A stretch of 64,000 nucleotides of DNA, taken from contig CP171343.1 in assembly GCA_043289735.1 (NCBI GenBank), forward strand, positions 1,102,931 to 1,166,930. The letters are read 5' to 3'. The DNA comes from Acetilactobacillus jinshanensis_A. Its GTDB lineage: Bacteria; Bacillota; Bacilli; Lactobacillales; Lactobacillaceae. The position numbers and the translations under genes are program-made. Position 1 is the stretch's first letter, and the number at the start of each line of letters is the position of its first letter. Below the pieces are notes generated by a model. It made no database searches. It was given only the letters and a program-made list of their open reading frames with translations, and was not told the origin of the DNA. Below are positions 7,026-15,720 of the stretch, piece after piece.

Positions 7026-9476
7026 TTACTTATCATTGTTGACTGGAGTCCATTTCCAGTTAACGACACGAGGCATATCAGTACCGTGATCACGAATGTA
7101 ATGATAGTGTTCGTCCAAGATGCTGTCCATCTTGCTCTGGAAGTCAGCAGACTTGCCAGCTAAGGCTGGAACGTCCTGAACAACTTCCTTGGCTAAGTCA
7201 TAACGGTCCATCTTGTTTAAGACCGGCATGTCAAATGGCGTAGTGATATCACCGTTTTCACGGTAACCATGAGCGTGTAAGTTCTTGTTATGACGGTCAA
7301 AGAAGATGGTCTTCAGTAAGTTTTCGTAACCATGGAATGCGAATACGACCGGCTTGTTCTTAGTGAAGATACTGTCGAATTCTTTGTTGCTGATACCCTT
7401 CTTGGTGTACTTAGGATTGAATAACTTGATGAAGTCAACAACGTTAACACAACGAATCTTCAAGTCAGGGAAGTTCTTGTGTAAGATATCGATGGCAGCA
7501 AAGGTTTCACGAGTAGGTTCACAACCAGAAGCAGCCATGACGACATCCGGTTCACTGTTGCCATCAGTGGAAGCCCAGTTGACAACGCCTAAACCGTTGT
7601 TAACTAACTTAGTAGCTTCTTCAATGCTGAACCATTGAGGACGAGGCTGCTTGGAAGTTACTAACAAGTTGATGGTGTTATATTGACGGAATGCCTTATC
7701 ACCGGCGGCCAATAAAGTATTGGTATCAGCTGGTAAGTATTCGTTAATGTAATCTAACTTCTTGTCAGCCAAGTGGTTCAAAAGACCTGGATCTTGATGG
7801 GTGAATCCATTATGGTTTTGCTGGAATGCAGTGGAAGTATCGATAATGTTGATCGACGGAATTGGACGACGCCACGCAGCAGCTTTGCCAGTCGTGGACT
7901 TTTCTAACCACTTGTAATGCTGAGTCAGCATGGAATCAACAACACGGCCGAATGCTTCGTACGTGTTGAAGAAACCATGACGACCGGTTAAGGAGTAACC
8001 TTCTAACCAGCCTTCACACTGATGTTCGGATAATTGAGAATCAATTAAACGACCGGAATGAGCGATATCAGCATCGTTCGGTTTATCAATCTGTTCCATG
8101 AACTGACGGTTAGTAGTCTTTAATACATCGAACAAACGGTTAGATTCGGATTCATCAGGACCCCAGCCACGGAAGTTATGAGGGTTCATCTTCATAACGT
8201 CAGCGATCCAGTTAGACCAGTTAGCCATGTCTTGGCCTTTGATCGAACCGGGAGTCTTGAAGTGTAATGCGAATTTACGGTAGTCAGGTAAGCGTAATGG
8301 CTTTGGATTGATACCACCGTTGGTGATCGGGTTCATAGCCATCCGCTGCTTGCCCTTCGGTGCCATGTTCCGGATGGAGTCCTTAACGGAACCGTCTTTA
8401 TTGAATAATTCTTCCGGCTGGTAGGACTTTAACCAGTGTTCTAAGACGTCGGCATGGGACATGTCAACGGCAGAGATCGGTAACGGAACTTGGTGGGCAC
8501 GAGAAGAACGTTCAACCGGCTGACCCTGGAAGTTCTTCTTCGGGCCGGTCCAGCCTTTAGGAGTACGAACCACGATCATTGGCCAACGCGGTAACTTAGC
8601 GGTTTCAGCGGTTTCTTTCGTACGGGCGTACTTCTGAATGTTCTTGATTTCAACGATACAATGGTCCATGACCTTTTCCATCTGATCGAAGACCGCATCC
8701 ACGTTCTTCGGATCATCAGGATCGTTCTTGTGGTCACGAGGATCCCAGCCTTTAACTTCAACGAAGTGAGGATCCCAGCCCATGCCATGGTAGTATTCAG
8801 TTAAGCTCTTGTCGCTCATTCTGGATAAAATGGTCGGGTTAGAAATCTTAAATCCGTTCAAGTTAATGATCGGTAATACGGCACCATCGGTAACCGGGTT
8901 GATAAATTTATCAGAGAACCAGGATGCACATAAAGGACCGGTTTCAGATTCACCATCACCGATTTCAACGGCAGCGATAACGTCAGGATTATCAAAAATG
9001 GCACCAACACCATGGGATAGAGAGTAACCTAATTCTCCACCTTCATGGATGGAACCAGGAGTTTCCGGTGCAGCATGCGAAGCAACTCCACCTGGGAACG
9101 AGAATTGCTTGAATAACTTAGCCATACCTTTTTCGTCATCAGAAACGTTAGGATAAATTTCAGAATAACTGCCATCTAGGTAGGAGTTGGAGATCATTAC
9201 TTGACCACCATGACCTGAACCTTCGATGTAGAACATGTTTAGATTGTATTTCTTGATAACACGGTTTAAGTTCGCGTAAATAAAGTTCTGAGATACAATC
9301 GTGCCCCAATGACCTAACGGATGAACTTTAACGTCTTTAGCGGTCAATGGGTGCTTTAATAATGGGTTATTACGAAGATAAAGTTGGCCAACGGATAAGT
9401 AGTTAGCAGCTTGCCAATACTTTTCGTTGTTCTTTAAGTACTGCTTGGAGTCGTAATTGACAGCCATTAAATTCAC
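7026..9476 (-). CDS. xfp: xylulose-5-phosphate/fructose-6-phosphate phosphoketolase
   Basis: The key enzyme of heterolactic fermentation: a ThDP-dependent cleavage of xylulose 5-phosphate to acetyl phosphate and glyceraldehyde 3-phosphate. At 816 residues it has the usual family length. Seen in order: PLGHWGTIVSQNF near the N-terminus, GHGGQVMISNSYLDGSYSE, the ThDP-binding block EIGDGESETGPLCASW, and the C-terminal NFRGWGPDESESNRL and HQDPGLLNH signatures. The start has an ideal site (aaaggag, 8 bases). Codon choice is strongly biased, as expected for a highly expressed central enzyme. It stands alone between terminators. Together with zwf and gnd it defines the phosphoketolase route in this window. 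Confidence 0.98.
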   Translation of the reverse strand: MNLMAVNYDSKQYLKNNEKYWQAANYLSVGQLYLRNNPLLKHPLTAKDVKVHPLGHWGTIVSQNFIYANLNRVIKKYNLNMFYIEGSGHGGQVMISNSYLDGSYSEIYPNVSDDEKGMAKLFKQFSFPGGVASHAAPETPGSIHEGGELGYSLSHGVGAIFDNPDVIAAVEIGDGESETGPLCASWFSDKFINPVTDGAVLPIINLNGFKISNPTILSRMSDKSLTEYYHGMGWDPHFVEVKGWDPRDHKNDPDDPKNVDAVFDQMEKVMDHCIVEIKNIQKYARTKETAETAKLPRWPMIVVRTPKGWTGPKKNFQGQPVERSSRAHQVPLPISAVDMSHADVLEHWLKSYQPEELFNKDGSVKDSIRNMAPKGKQRMAMNPITNGGINPKPLRLPDYRKFALHFKTPGSIKGQDMANWSNWIADVMKMNPHNFRGWGPDESESNRLFDVLKTTNRQFMEQIDKPNDADIAHSGRLIDSQLSEHQCEGWLEGYSLTGRHGFFNTYEAFGRVVDSMLTQHYKWLEKSTTGKAAAWRRPIPSINIIDTSTAFQQNHNGFTHQDPGLLNHLADKKLDYINEYLPADTNTLLAAGDKAFRQYNTINLLVTSKQPRPQWFSIEEATKLVNNGLGVVNWASTDGNSEPDVVMAASGCEPTRETFAAIDILHKNFPDLKIRCVNVVDFIKLFNPKYTKKGISNKEFDSIFTKNKPVVFAFHGYENLLKTIFFDRHNKNLHAHGYRENGDITTPFDMPVLNKMDRYDLAKEVVQDVPALAGKSADFQSKMDSILDEHYHYIRDHGTDMPRVVNWKWTPVNNDK

Positions 9477-9713
9477 TCCTTTTAATAGGATTAATATACA
9501 ATATTAAAGTGATAACTACGCGATTACCACTAGTTAATATTATACATTACTATCCATAAAAATATAATCATTATCCCATAATTATTCGGAAATAACGACT
9601 TTTAATTGTCGAGTCCTATTATGAGGGACAAACGTTAAATAGTCTAGTCTTTTTAATAAAAAATCAATGATAGAATAAACGTACAGAGAGTTATTAAGCT
9701 AAGGTGATCAATA
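9477..9713. promoter_or_regulatory. divergent promoter region of xfp and ybaK
   Basis: This AT-rich interval of about 237 bases holds no gene. On the minus strand the best candidate for xfp is a TATAAT-like -10 (about 9538-9543) with an imperfect TTATAT-like hexamer 17 bases before it. On the plus strand tagaat (about 9672) could be the ybaK -10. I found no clear operator or riboswitch. Confidence 0.4.
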
Positions 9714-10223
9714 ATGTCCAAGAAAAAGAATCGAATCAAAAAAACGTTAGTTGAAAAGATGCTGGATGCACATAAGATCCCGTACAAGCAATTCGTCATC
9801 CCAACTAAGGAAGTCAACGACGTTCAGCAGATGGTCCTAAAAGGCACCGGAATCGATGAACACCGGGTCTATAAAACCTTAGTGTTGAGCGGTAAAAAGA
9901 CCGGTCCGTTAGTCGGCGTGGTCCCGCTCGATATGTACCTGAACGAAAAGGCTCTGGCCAAGGCTTCCCACAATAAGAAAGTCGAAATGGTCCCGTTAAA
10001 GAAACTGCGCAAGACCAGCGGCTACCAGCACGGTGCCAACACGCCGATCGGGATCTACGAACAGGATCACTACCCGATCTTCTTCAGTGACATCGCTAAG
10101 AAGCAGGGCAAGATTCTGGTCTCGTCCGGTAAGATCGGCCGCTCGGTCGAAGTCAAAGCCACGGACGTCGCTAAAATGACCCACGCTAAATTCGCGCCGA
10201 TCGCTCGCGCTTCGAAACCGTAA
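9714..10223 (+). CDS. ybaK: YbaK/EbsC-family aminoacyl-tRNA deacylase
   Basis: A YbaK-type editing protein that hydrolyses mischarged Cys-tRNA(Pro), with 169 residues matching the family. The catalytic lysine lies in HRVYKTLVLSG (about residue 62). GVVPLDMYLN and the conserved GYQHGANTPIG turn (about 103-113) follow, then FFSDIAKKQGKILVSSGKIG near the C-terminus. The ATG is preceded by aaggtgat. It is a monocistronic gene, divergent from xfp. The very basic N-terminus (MSKKKNRIKKT) is a minor extension commonly seen in lactobacilli. Confidence 0.92.
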   Translation: MSKKKNRIKKTLVEKMLDAHKIPYKQFVIPTKEVNDVQQMVLKGTGIDEHRVYKTLVLSGKKTGPLVGVVPLDMYLNEKALAKASHNKKVEMVPLKKLRKTSGYQHGANTPIGIYEQDHYPIFFSDIAKKQGKILVSSGKIGRSVEVKATDVAKMTHAKFAPIARASKP

Positions 10224-10224
10224 C

Positions 10225-10560
10225 TTACGCGTTACCGTTCCCTTCCGCTTTAAATTCATTTAGAAACCGTAACATAACTCCTTGACGGCCTTTCGCCAGC
10301 TCTTTTGCAGCCGGTGTATTCAGGTCGTTTTTTATTTTAAGCCATTTTTCGTAAAAACGGTTAATGGTCGTGCCCCGCTGGTAATCCCGTTCTTTGGCTT
10401 GAGTCATCTGGGTTCGGGGCTCCAGTTTCGGATCATACAGTTTTTCGCCCACGTGACCGCCGTAGTACATGGCCCGAGCAATTCCAATCGCACCGATCGC
10501 GTCCAGACGATCCGCGTCCTGAACGATCTGACCTTCAATCGGCAAGTGATAATGATGCCT
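10225..10560 (-). pseudogene. HD-superfamily phosphohydrolase fragment, N-terminus lost
   Basis: Only the C-terminal half of a YedJ-like HD hydrolase remains: the conserved PIEGQIVQDADRLDAIGAIG with its distal metal-binding Asp, then YYGGHVGEKLYDP and a helical tail. The frame continues upstream through HHYHL before meeting a TAA at about 10570. The N-terminal half with the HD metal motif (about 100 residues in full-length relatives) is absent from the roughly 90 bases before the neighbouring gene. There is no ribosome site for the TTG that opens the remaining frame. I call it a 5'-deleted pseudogene. It converges with ybaK, one base away. Confidence 0.75.
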
Positions 10561-10648
10561 AAGTTAGTGCTGAACGACATATGGGTATCACTAACTAATT
10601 TATCATCAATTGTGTCGTGTAAATAAAATACGAAAAAAGACGGATTTT

Positions 10649-11095
10649 TTAACGAACCACCATCACGGAAATCGGGGCGTACTTTGACATGTAGCCCGCT
10701 TGGGTCCCCATGTGCTTACGTAAGCCTTTAACCGATAATGAACCAATAATCAACAGATCTGGTTTGGTGGCTGGAATGATTTTCTTAACGATCTGTTCAC
10801 CGGCGTGACCTTCGCCCATTACGGTCTTAACGTTCTTAACGCCCTGCTTTTCGGCAAATTGGCGATATTTTTTCAAATGATCAATAACGTCCTGCTTACT
10901 ACCATGGACAAAATTAGGATTTAAAGCTTGGTAATAATTCATTTCTTGAGATTCCCAAATTGAAGTGATAATCAAAGTAGCATGACGTTCTTTAGCATAC
11001 TGGATTGCGTAACGGAAAGCTAATTGAGCGTCATCAGAATCATCAACGCCCACCAGGATACGCTGATAAGTCTTCTTTAATGGTGACATGTCCAT
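10649..11095 (-). CDS. universal stress protein UspA family
   Basis: A 148-residue UspA-fold protein. The N-terminal strand YQRILVGVDDSDDAQLAFRYA and the C-terminal DLLIIGSLSVKGLRKHMGTQAGYMSKYAPISVMVV match the family's ATP-binding architecture, although the usual G-x9-G-S/T loop is altered. It probably protects during starvation or ion stress. It starts ATG-GAC-ATG behind aaggagga. It lies only 12 bases downstream of the broken P-type ATPase gene in the same direction, so the two probably formed one transcript; a Usp next to a cation ATPase is a recurring lactobacillar arrangement. Confidence 0.93.
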   Translation of the reverse strand: MDMSPLKKTYQRILVGVDDSDDAQLAFRYAIQYAKERHATLIITSIWESQEMNYYQALNPNFVHGSKQDVIDHLKKYRQFAEKQGVKNVKTVMGEGHAGEQIVKKIIPATKPDLLIIGSLSVKGLRKHMGTQAGYMSKYAPISVMVVR

Positions 11096-11107
11096 CGAAT
11101 CTCCTCC

Positions 11108-13048
11108 TTAAAGATACCAAATCATTCGATAAATTATTTTCACGATTGATTGTATCAAAATTAGAACCGGATAAGTAGTAATTACTAATCCGATTATCAA
11201 GGTCAAAAGGTGGCTCCATACCAGAAAAGTAACGCCAAAGAAGATCGCCGTGGAAATAATAATAGTTAATTTAAATTTACTTAACGGCTTTGAAACCTTA
11301 ATTAAGGCAATCCAGCAAATCATCCCAGTCAATAACACGTTAATCGACGAGCCTTCAAAATACGGCAACGACCACAGTTTACTAACCATTTCGACTAATA
11401 AGATATAAGCGATAATGGTAATTGCGGACGGAATTGCAACTTTCACAATCTTCTCGGTGAATTGATGTGAAATTCGTTCGTAATTCGGTTCTAGCGCCAG
11501 GAAGAAGGTTGGAATACCAATCATAAAGGTTGAAATTGGCGTCAATTGAATGGGCTGAAACGGATAGTCCCGAGATGCAAAGATAAATAAGCAAGTTAAA
11601 GCCAGTGAGTACATAGTCTTGATTAAATATAGTGAAGCCACGTTAGCTACGTTATTGGTAACTCGACGCCCTTCACCTAAGACATTAGCCAAAGCTGAAA
11701 AGTTATAGCCCATCAGCACGAAATTAGCGATACTTCGGGTACTTTCACTTCCGGTCGCCATAGCAATTCCGCAGTTTGCCTGCTTCAAAGCCAGTAAATC
11801 ATTGACCCCGTCACCGGTCATCCCAACGACGTGACCGTCTTCCTGTAAGGCCTTAATCAAACGCTGCTTTTGAGCCGGCTTGACCCGACCGAAAACGTGA
11901 TAATGTTTAACTAACCAGCGATAATCCTGATCAGGTCGGACTTTTGACATATCAATCCATTGATTCGAATGGGGAATTCTAGCTTGACGGGCAACACTAG
12001 CTGCCGTAACCGGATCATCGCCCGAAATCACGTTTAACTTAACACCCTGCTTAACGAATTTTCAATTCAGGTGATAATTGACTGATCCATTCTGGTGCAC
12101 CCAAGACGTAATTTTCGGATTTAAATTCAGCTCCGCTCCACTTTCGAACCGATGAGAATGGGATTACCTTTTCAGCCTTCAAACGCCCCGTGGTAATGGT
12201 TCCAGTCTTATCTAGGCATAACGTATCAACCCGGGCTAGCGTTTCAATCGCTGGTAAATTACGGACCAAAACGTGATGTCGAGACAGTTTCATAGCGGAT
12301 ACTGCTAAAGTCACTGATGACAGTAAAACTAACCCTTCCGGAATCATCCCGATCATTGCGGCCACGGTTCCTAAAATCGCTTTATCAGTTTTCATTTTGT
12401 GAATAGGCTTTGACGCAAATAAAGCAATCCCCAACGGAACGATCAAAAACGTTAAAATCCGAATGATCCTCTTAATAATGTTTAACAGTTTACTGCTCTC
12501 TTCGTGACTGATTCGGGCGCGGTTCGATAATTGATTTACAAAAGCTTGTGAGCCAACCTTTGTCGCTATCATTCGGGCATTACCACTGGTTATGACACTA
12601 CCCGAAACACTTGAATCACCAACCGACTTATGAATCGAATTCGGTTCCCCGGTTATCTGCGATTCATTGACCTCTAACGATCGCGTCTGGATAATTTTTC
12701 CATCCACGGGAATTTGATCACCCAGCCGTAAGACAATCACGTCACCCTTTACAATTTGATCTGGTAAAATTCGTTTAACTTGGAATCCCGGCAAACTATT
12801 ACTCGACCTTCAGAAAGAAGTGCCATCTGGTCAATCCGTCGCTTGGATCTAATTTCCTGAAAGGTCCCAATAATGGTATTAGCAACCGCGATCACTAAAA
12901 ACAATAAATTCTTGTAGCTGCCTGTATAAAATACTAACGCTCCTAAATTAAAGAGCGTTAAAGTGTTGCCTCTGACAATAGAGCCGACGCTGCGAGTCAA
13001 CGATTTTGGCTGATAATTGACTTGTCGCTGACGAATTCGTATCCATTA
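11108..13048 (-). pseudogene. P-type cation-transporting ATPase, multiply disrupted
   Basis: All landmarks are readable but in three pieces. The N-terminal piece (about 13048-12780) has NYQPKSLTRSV, TLFNLGALVFYTGSYKN and FQEIRSKRRID. After a frameshift near 12785 come KGDVIVLRLGDQIPVDG, NESQITGEPNSI, the TM pair and the phosphorylation motif LCLDKTGTITTG. A third piece carries MISGDDPVTAASVA, MTGDGVNDLLALKQAN and the C-terminal membrane helices. Between DKTGT and the GDD motif only a stub remains (IPFSSVRKWSG and VLGAPEWI), so most of the nucleotide-binding domain is deleted, and another frameshift lies near 12040. The first residues are also missing. The protein cannot function as a pump. 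Its closest relatives are the HAD-IC cation ATPases of lactobacilli. Confidence 0.9.
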
Positions 13049-13100
13049 TAATTTTAAATGTAACGTATTTCGATAATTCTAAAATAAGGAGAGATTCAAC

Positions 13101-13949
13101 ATGCCAATTCAATCGATTCACGATACCGTTAAATTAGCGGATGGCCAACCGATGCCCATGGAAGGCTTCGGCACCTATAAATTAGTCTCCCAAGACGTTA
13201 TGGACCGCGCCATTCAAACCGCTTGGGACAGCGGTTACCGGCTCTTCGATACCGCTCAGTTCTATCATAACGAAAAACAGCTGGGCAACGCCCTTAAAAA
13301 ACTGAACGTTCCCCGAAATCAGTACTTCTTAACCACTAAGATTCCGGAACCGAAACAGGGCTATCAATCAACTCTGAAAGCCGTTGACGAATCTTTAGCT
13401 AATCTACAGACCGATTACTTAAACCTAATTTTGATTCACTGGCCGATCCACTCCGAATTCTTTAACACCTGGCGCGCTTTAGAAAAAGCTAAAGCCGACG
13501 GCAAAGTTAAATCCATCGGGGTCAGCAACTATCACCGAACTCATCTAGAATTACTGCACACCCAGGCTAAAGAAATGCCGGTCGTTAACCAGATCGAAAA
13601 CCATCCCTACTTAAGTCAGCAGCCGATGGTCGACTTCGACCGTCAGTCCCACATTTTGACGCAGGCCTGGAGTCCGATGGGCCGCGGAGCCGTTCTACAG
13701 GATCCAACCATTGGTAAGATTGCTAAAGCCCATAGTAAATCCATCGCCCAGGTCGTTCTCCGCTGGCATCTACAGCGCGGCGTCGCCATCATTCCGAAAT
13801 CCAAGACGCCGTCCCGAATCAAACAGAACGCTGATATCTACGATTTCCAGTTATCCAATCACGAAATGAAGATCATGAACGGTTTAAACCGTAACCAGCG
13901 CACCGGTGACGATCCGGAATTAGTCTACGAAATCGAACATCAATATTAA
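13101..13949 (+). CDS. aldo/keto reductase
   Basis: A complete 282-residue AKR with the full catalytic tetrad: Asp and Tyr in LFDTAQFYHNE (about residues 52-57), Lys in FLTTKIPEP (about 80) and His in LILIHWPIHS (about 115). The barrel motif KSIGVSNYHR and the coenzyme-binding IIPKSKTPSRIKQNADIY (about 235) are intact. It is an NADPH-linked carbonyl reductase of the diketogluconate reductase-like group; the substrate is not predictable. The start has aaggaga 8 bases upstream. It is a paralogue of the partial AKR at the left edge. It stands alone, convergent with gltP with 8 bases between stops and no visible terminator. Confidence 0.95.
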   Translation: MPIQSIHDTVKLADGQPMPMEGFGTYKLVSQDVMDRAIQTAWDSGYRLFDTAQFYHNEKQLGNALKKLNVPRNQYFLTTKIPEPKQGYQSTLKAVDESLANLQTDYLNLILIHWPIHSEFFNTWRALEKAKADGKVKSIGVSNYHRTHLELLHTQAKEMPVVNQIENHPYLSQQPMVDFDRQSHILTQAWSPMGRGAVLQDPTIGKIAKAHSKSIAQVVLRWHLQRGVAIIPKSKTPSRIKQNADIYDFQLSNHEMKIMNGLNRNQRTGDDPELVYEIEHQY

Positions 13950-13957
13950 CTATTTAG

Positions 13958-15250
13958 CTAATAAGTTTCCGTCACGACTTGATGATAATAGCGCTGCGCC
14001 CGGGAGCCATCAAAGGCGTGTTCCGACTTACCGATAATGGCGGTGGCTAACGAATTACCGACCACGTTGACGGCGGTTCGGCCCATATCCACGAATCGAT
14101 CGATCCCGGCGATCAACGCTAGACCGGACATCGGAATCCCGATCGTGGAAGCGGTGGTCAATAAGACCACGAACGAAGCACTAGGAACTCCGGCCATGCC
14201 TTTACTGGTGACCATCAAGACCAGCATGATCACGATCTGTTTACCAATCGACAAGTCTAAATGATAGGCCTGGGCCAGGAACAAGACCCCTAGCGACTGG
14301 TAAATCGCGGAACCATCTAGGTTAAACGTGTAGCCGACCGGAATCACGAAGTTAACGATCGCTTTTTTAACGCCTAGTTTAGCCATCCGCTGCATGTTCT
14401 TAGGTAACGCGACTTCGGAACTAGCGGTGGTAAAGGCCAGAACGATTTCTTCCTTAATAATACGTAGCAACTTAGTGATTCTGAATTTAAAGAGCCGGGC
14501 AACCACGCCTAGGCAGACCAGAACGAAGAAGATCATCGCCCCGTAAGCTAAGATAACGAAGTACCCCAACGGCATCAACGAACTAACGCCCATCTGAGCG
14601 ACGGTTGCGCCGATCAGGGCAAAGACGCCGATCGGCGCCACGTGCATGATCCAGTCCACGATTTTGAACATGACCTGAGCGATGGCGTTCATAATGGTGA
14701 CCAAAATTTGACCCTGTTTACCGACGGCCGTCACGCCGAGACCAAAGAAGACGCTAAAGACGATCACCGCCAGCATGTTGCCCTGAGCTAGCGACTTAAA
14801 GATGTTGGTCGGAACCATATTGATCAAGAAGCCCCAGAAACCACCTTTAGTAGCAACGTGAGCTGAAGATACGTACTGGGAAATATTCATACCGTGCAGA
14901 GAATGAACGTTAATTAACGTACCCGGATGAAAAACGTTCCCGACAAACAGACCCACGGCCAAGGCAACCGTCGTCAAGACTTCAAAATAGATAATGGTCT
15001 TTAAGCCGATCCGGCCTAATTTTTTCATACTGCCGATACTAGCGATCCCCACCGTCAAGCAGGAAACGATAATCGGCAGCACGATCATTTGAATTAAATT
15101 AATAAAAATCGTACCGGTATTTTGCATCGCGGTAATCGCCAACTGATTATGATAAAACAGACGTCCAATTCCAATCCCGAGAATCAGACCGATCATGATC
15201 TGCGTCCCCAGCGTTGGCATATGTAATAACCGTTTAAAATTCTTTTTCAT
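13958..15250 (-). CDS. gltP: dicarboxylate/amino acid:cation symporter (DAACS)
   Basis: A 430-residue membrane carrier of the glutamate/aspartate/dicarboxylate:H+ or Na+ symporter family. Eight helices plus re-entrant loops are expected. The serine-rich hairpin AFTTASSEVALPKNM (about 275), the NLDGSAIYQ motif (about 313), GMAGVPSASFVVLLTT (about 350) and the substrate-binding DRFVDMGRTAVNVVGNSLAT (about 390) are all present. Start: no free ribosome site precedes the ATG. The only candidate (gagg) lies inside the 3' arm of a hairpin that ends 2-10 bases before the start, which suggests control of expression (see the hairpin entry). Whether it carries glutamate, aspartate or a C4 acid cannot be told. 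Confidence 0.93.
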   Translation of the reverse strand: MKKNFKRLLHMPTLGTQIMIGLILGIGIGRLFYHNQLAITAMQNTGTIFINLIQMIVLPIIVSCLTVGIASIGSMKKLGRIGLKTIIYFEVLTTVALAVGLFVGNVFHPGTLINVHSLHGMNISQYVSSAHVATKGGFWGFLINMVPTNIFKSLAQGNMLAVIVFSVFFGLGVTAVGKQGQILVTIMNAIAQVMFKIVDWIMHVAPIGVFALIGATVAQMGVSSLMPLGYFVILAYGAMIFFVLVCLGVVARLFKFRITKLLRIIKEEIVLAFTTASSEVALPKNMQRMAKLGVKKAIVNFVIPVGYTFNLDGSAIYQSLGVLFLAQAYHLDLSIGKQIVIMLVLMVTSKGMAGVPSASFVVLLTTASTIGIPMSGLALIAGIDRFVDMGRTAVNVVGNSLATAIIGKSEHAFDGSRAQRYYHQVVTETY

Positions 15251-15252
15251 AT

Positions 15253-15288
15253 AAAAAAAAGCCTCATGATCAACCGACCATGAGGCTT
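15253..15288 (-). promoter_or_regulatory. terminator-like hairpin immediately upstream of gltP start
   Basis: On the minus strand a perfect 10-bp stem (aagcctcatg / catgaggctt) with a 10-base loop is followed by eight T residues, then ATATG, the gltP start. It looks like an intrinsic terminator, yet its 3' arm also holds the only ribosome-binding sequence. It could act as an attenuator, or the ATG could have been brought next to an old terminator by deletion. A TATTAT-like -10 lies about 100 bases upstream (about 15363-15368), so a leader transcript is possible. Confidence 0.6.
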
Positions 15289-15395
15289 AATTATTAACGT
15301 CGCGATGAAATTAAATCTAACTTTAGATCTCGATCATCTTTAACGTCCTTAACTCATTTTTAATAATATCATGAAAATAAAAATTTTCCATAAAG

Positions 15396-15720
15396 GCGAT
15401 TATTTTATGGGTGCCATTATGATCGGTATCTTACGATCTTTCCCGGCTACATCAAGCAGCTAGCTTATTCTCAGGCCCAGTACATTTATAAGGATGCCGT
15501 AGATGACGGCCAGCACATAAAGTACCGGGACGCCATCACCAGGAGCCGTCATTTAATGAGCGGTCACAAGTGGGAACTGTTCGTCCTCGACCTAAGCTTC
15601 ATCGGCTGGTCGATCCTATCACTCGTACGTTCACCTGGCTGATTTCTGGACGAGCCTTACTACCAATTAACGAGAGTGAACTTCTACCAGAAATTAGTTA
15701 AGCCTGCTGACGCTGCTTAG
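15396..15720 (+). pseudogene. DUF975-family membrane protein remnant
   Basis: Not visible as one open frame, but translation gives FMGAIMIGIL, then after a frameshift IFPGYIKQLAYSQAQYIYKD, IKYRDAITRSRHLMSGHKWE and LFVLDLSFIGWSILSL. A stop follows, and in another frame PYYQLTRVNFYQKLVKPAD ends at 15720. These segments are the C-terminal half of a DUF975 integral membrane protein: the PGYIKxLxYSxAxYI helix, the SRxLMxGxK loop and the NFYxxL end. The N-terminal helices are gone. The last 23 bases overlap the 3' end of the ammonium transporter gene on the other strand. A decayed gene; function unknown for the family. Confidence 0.75.
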
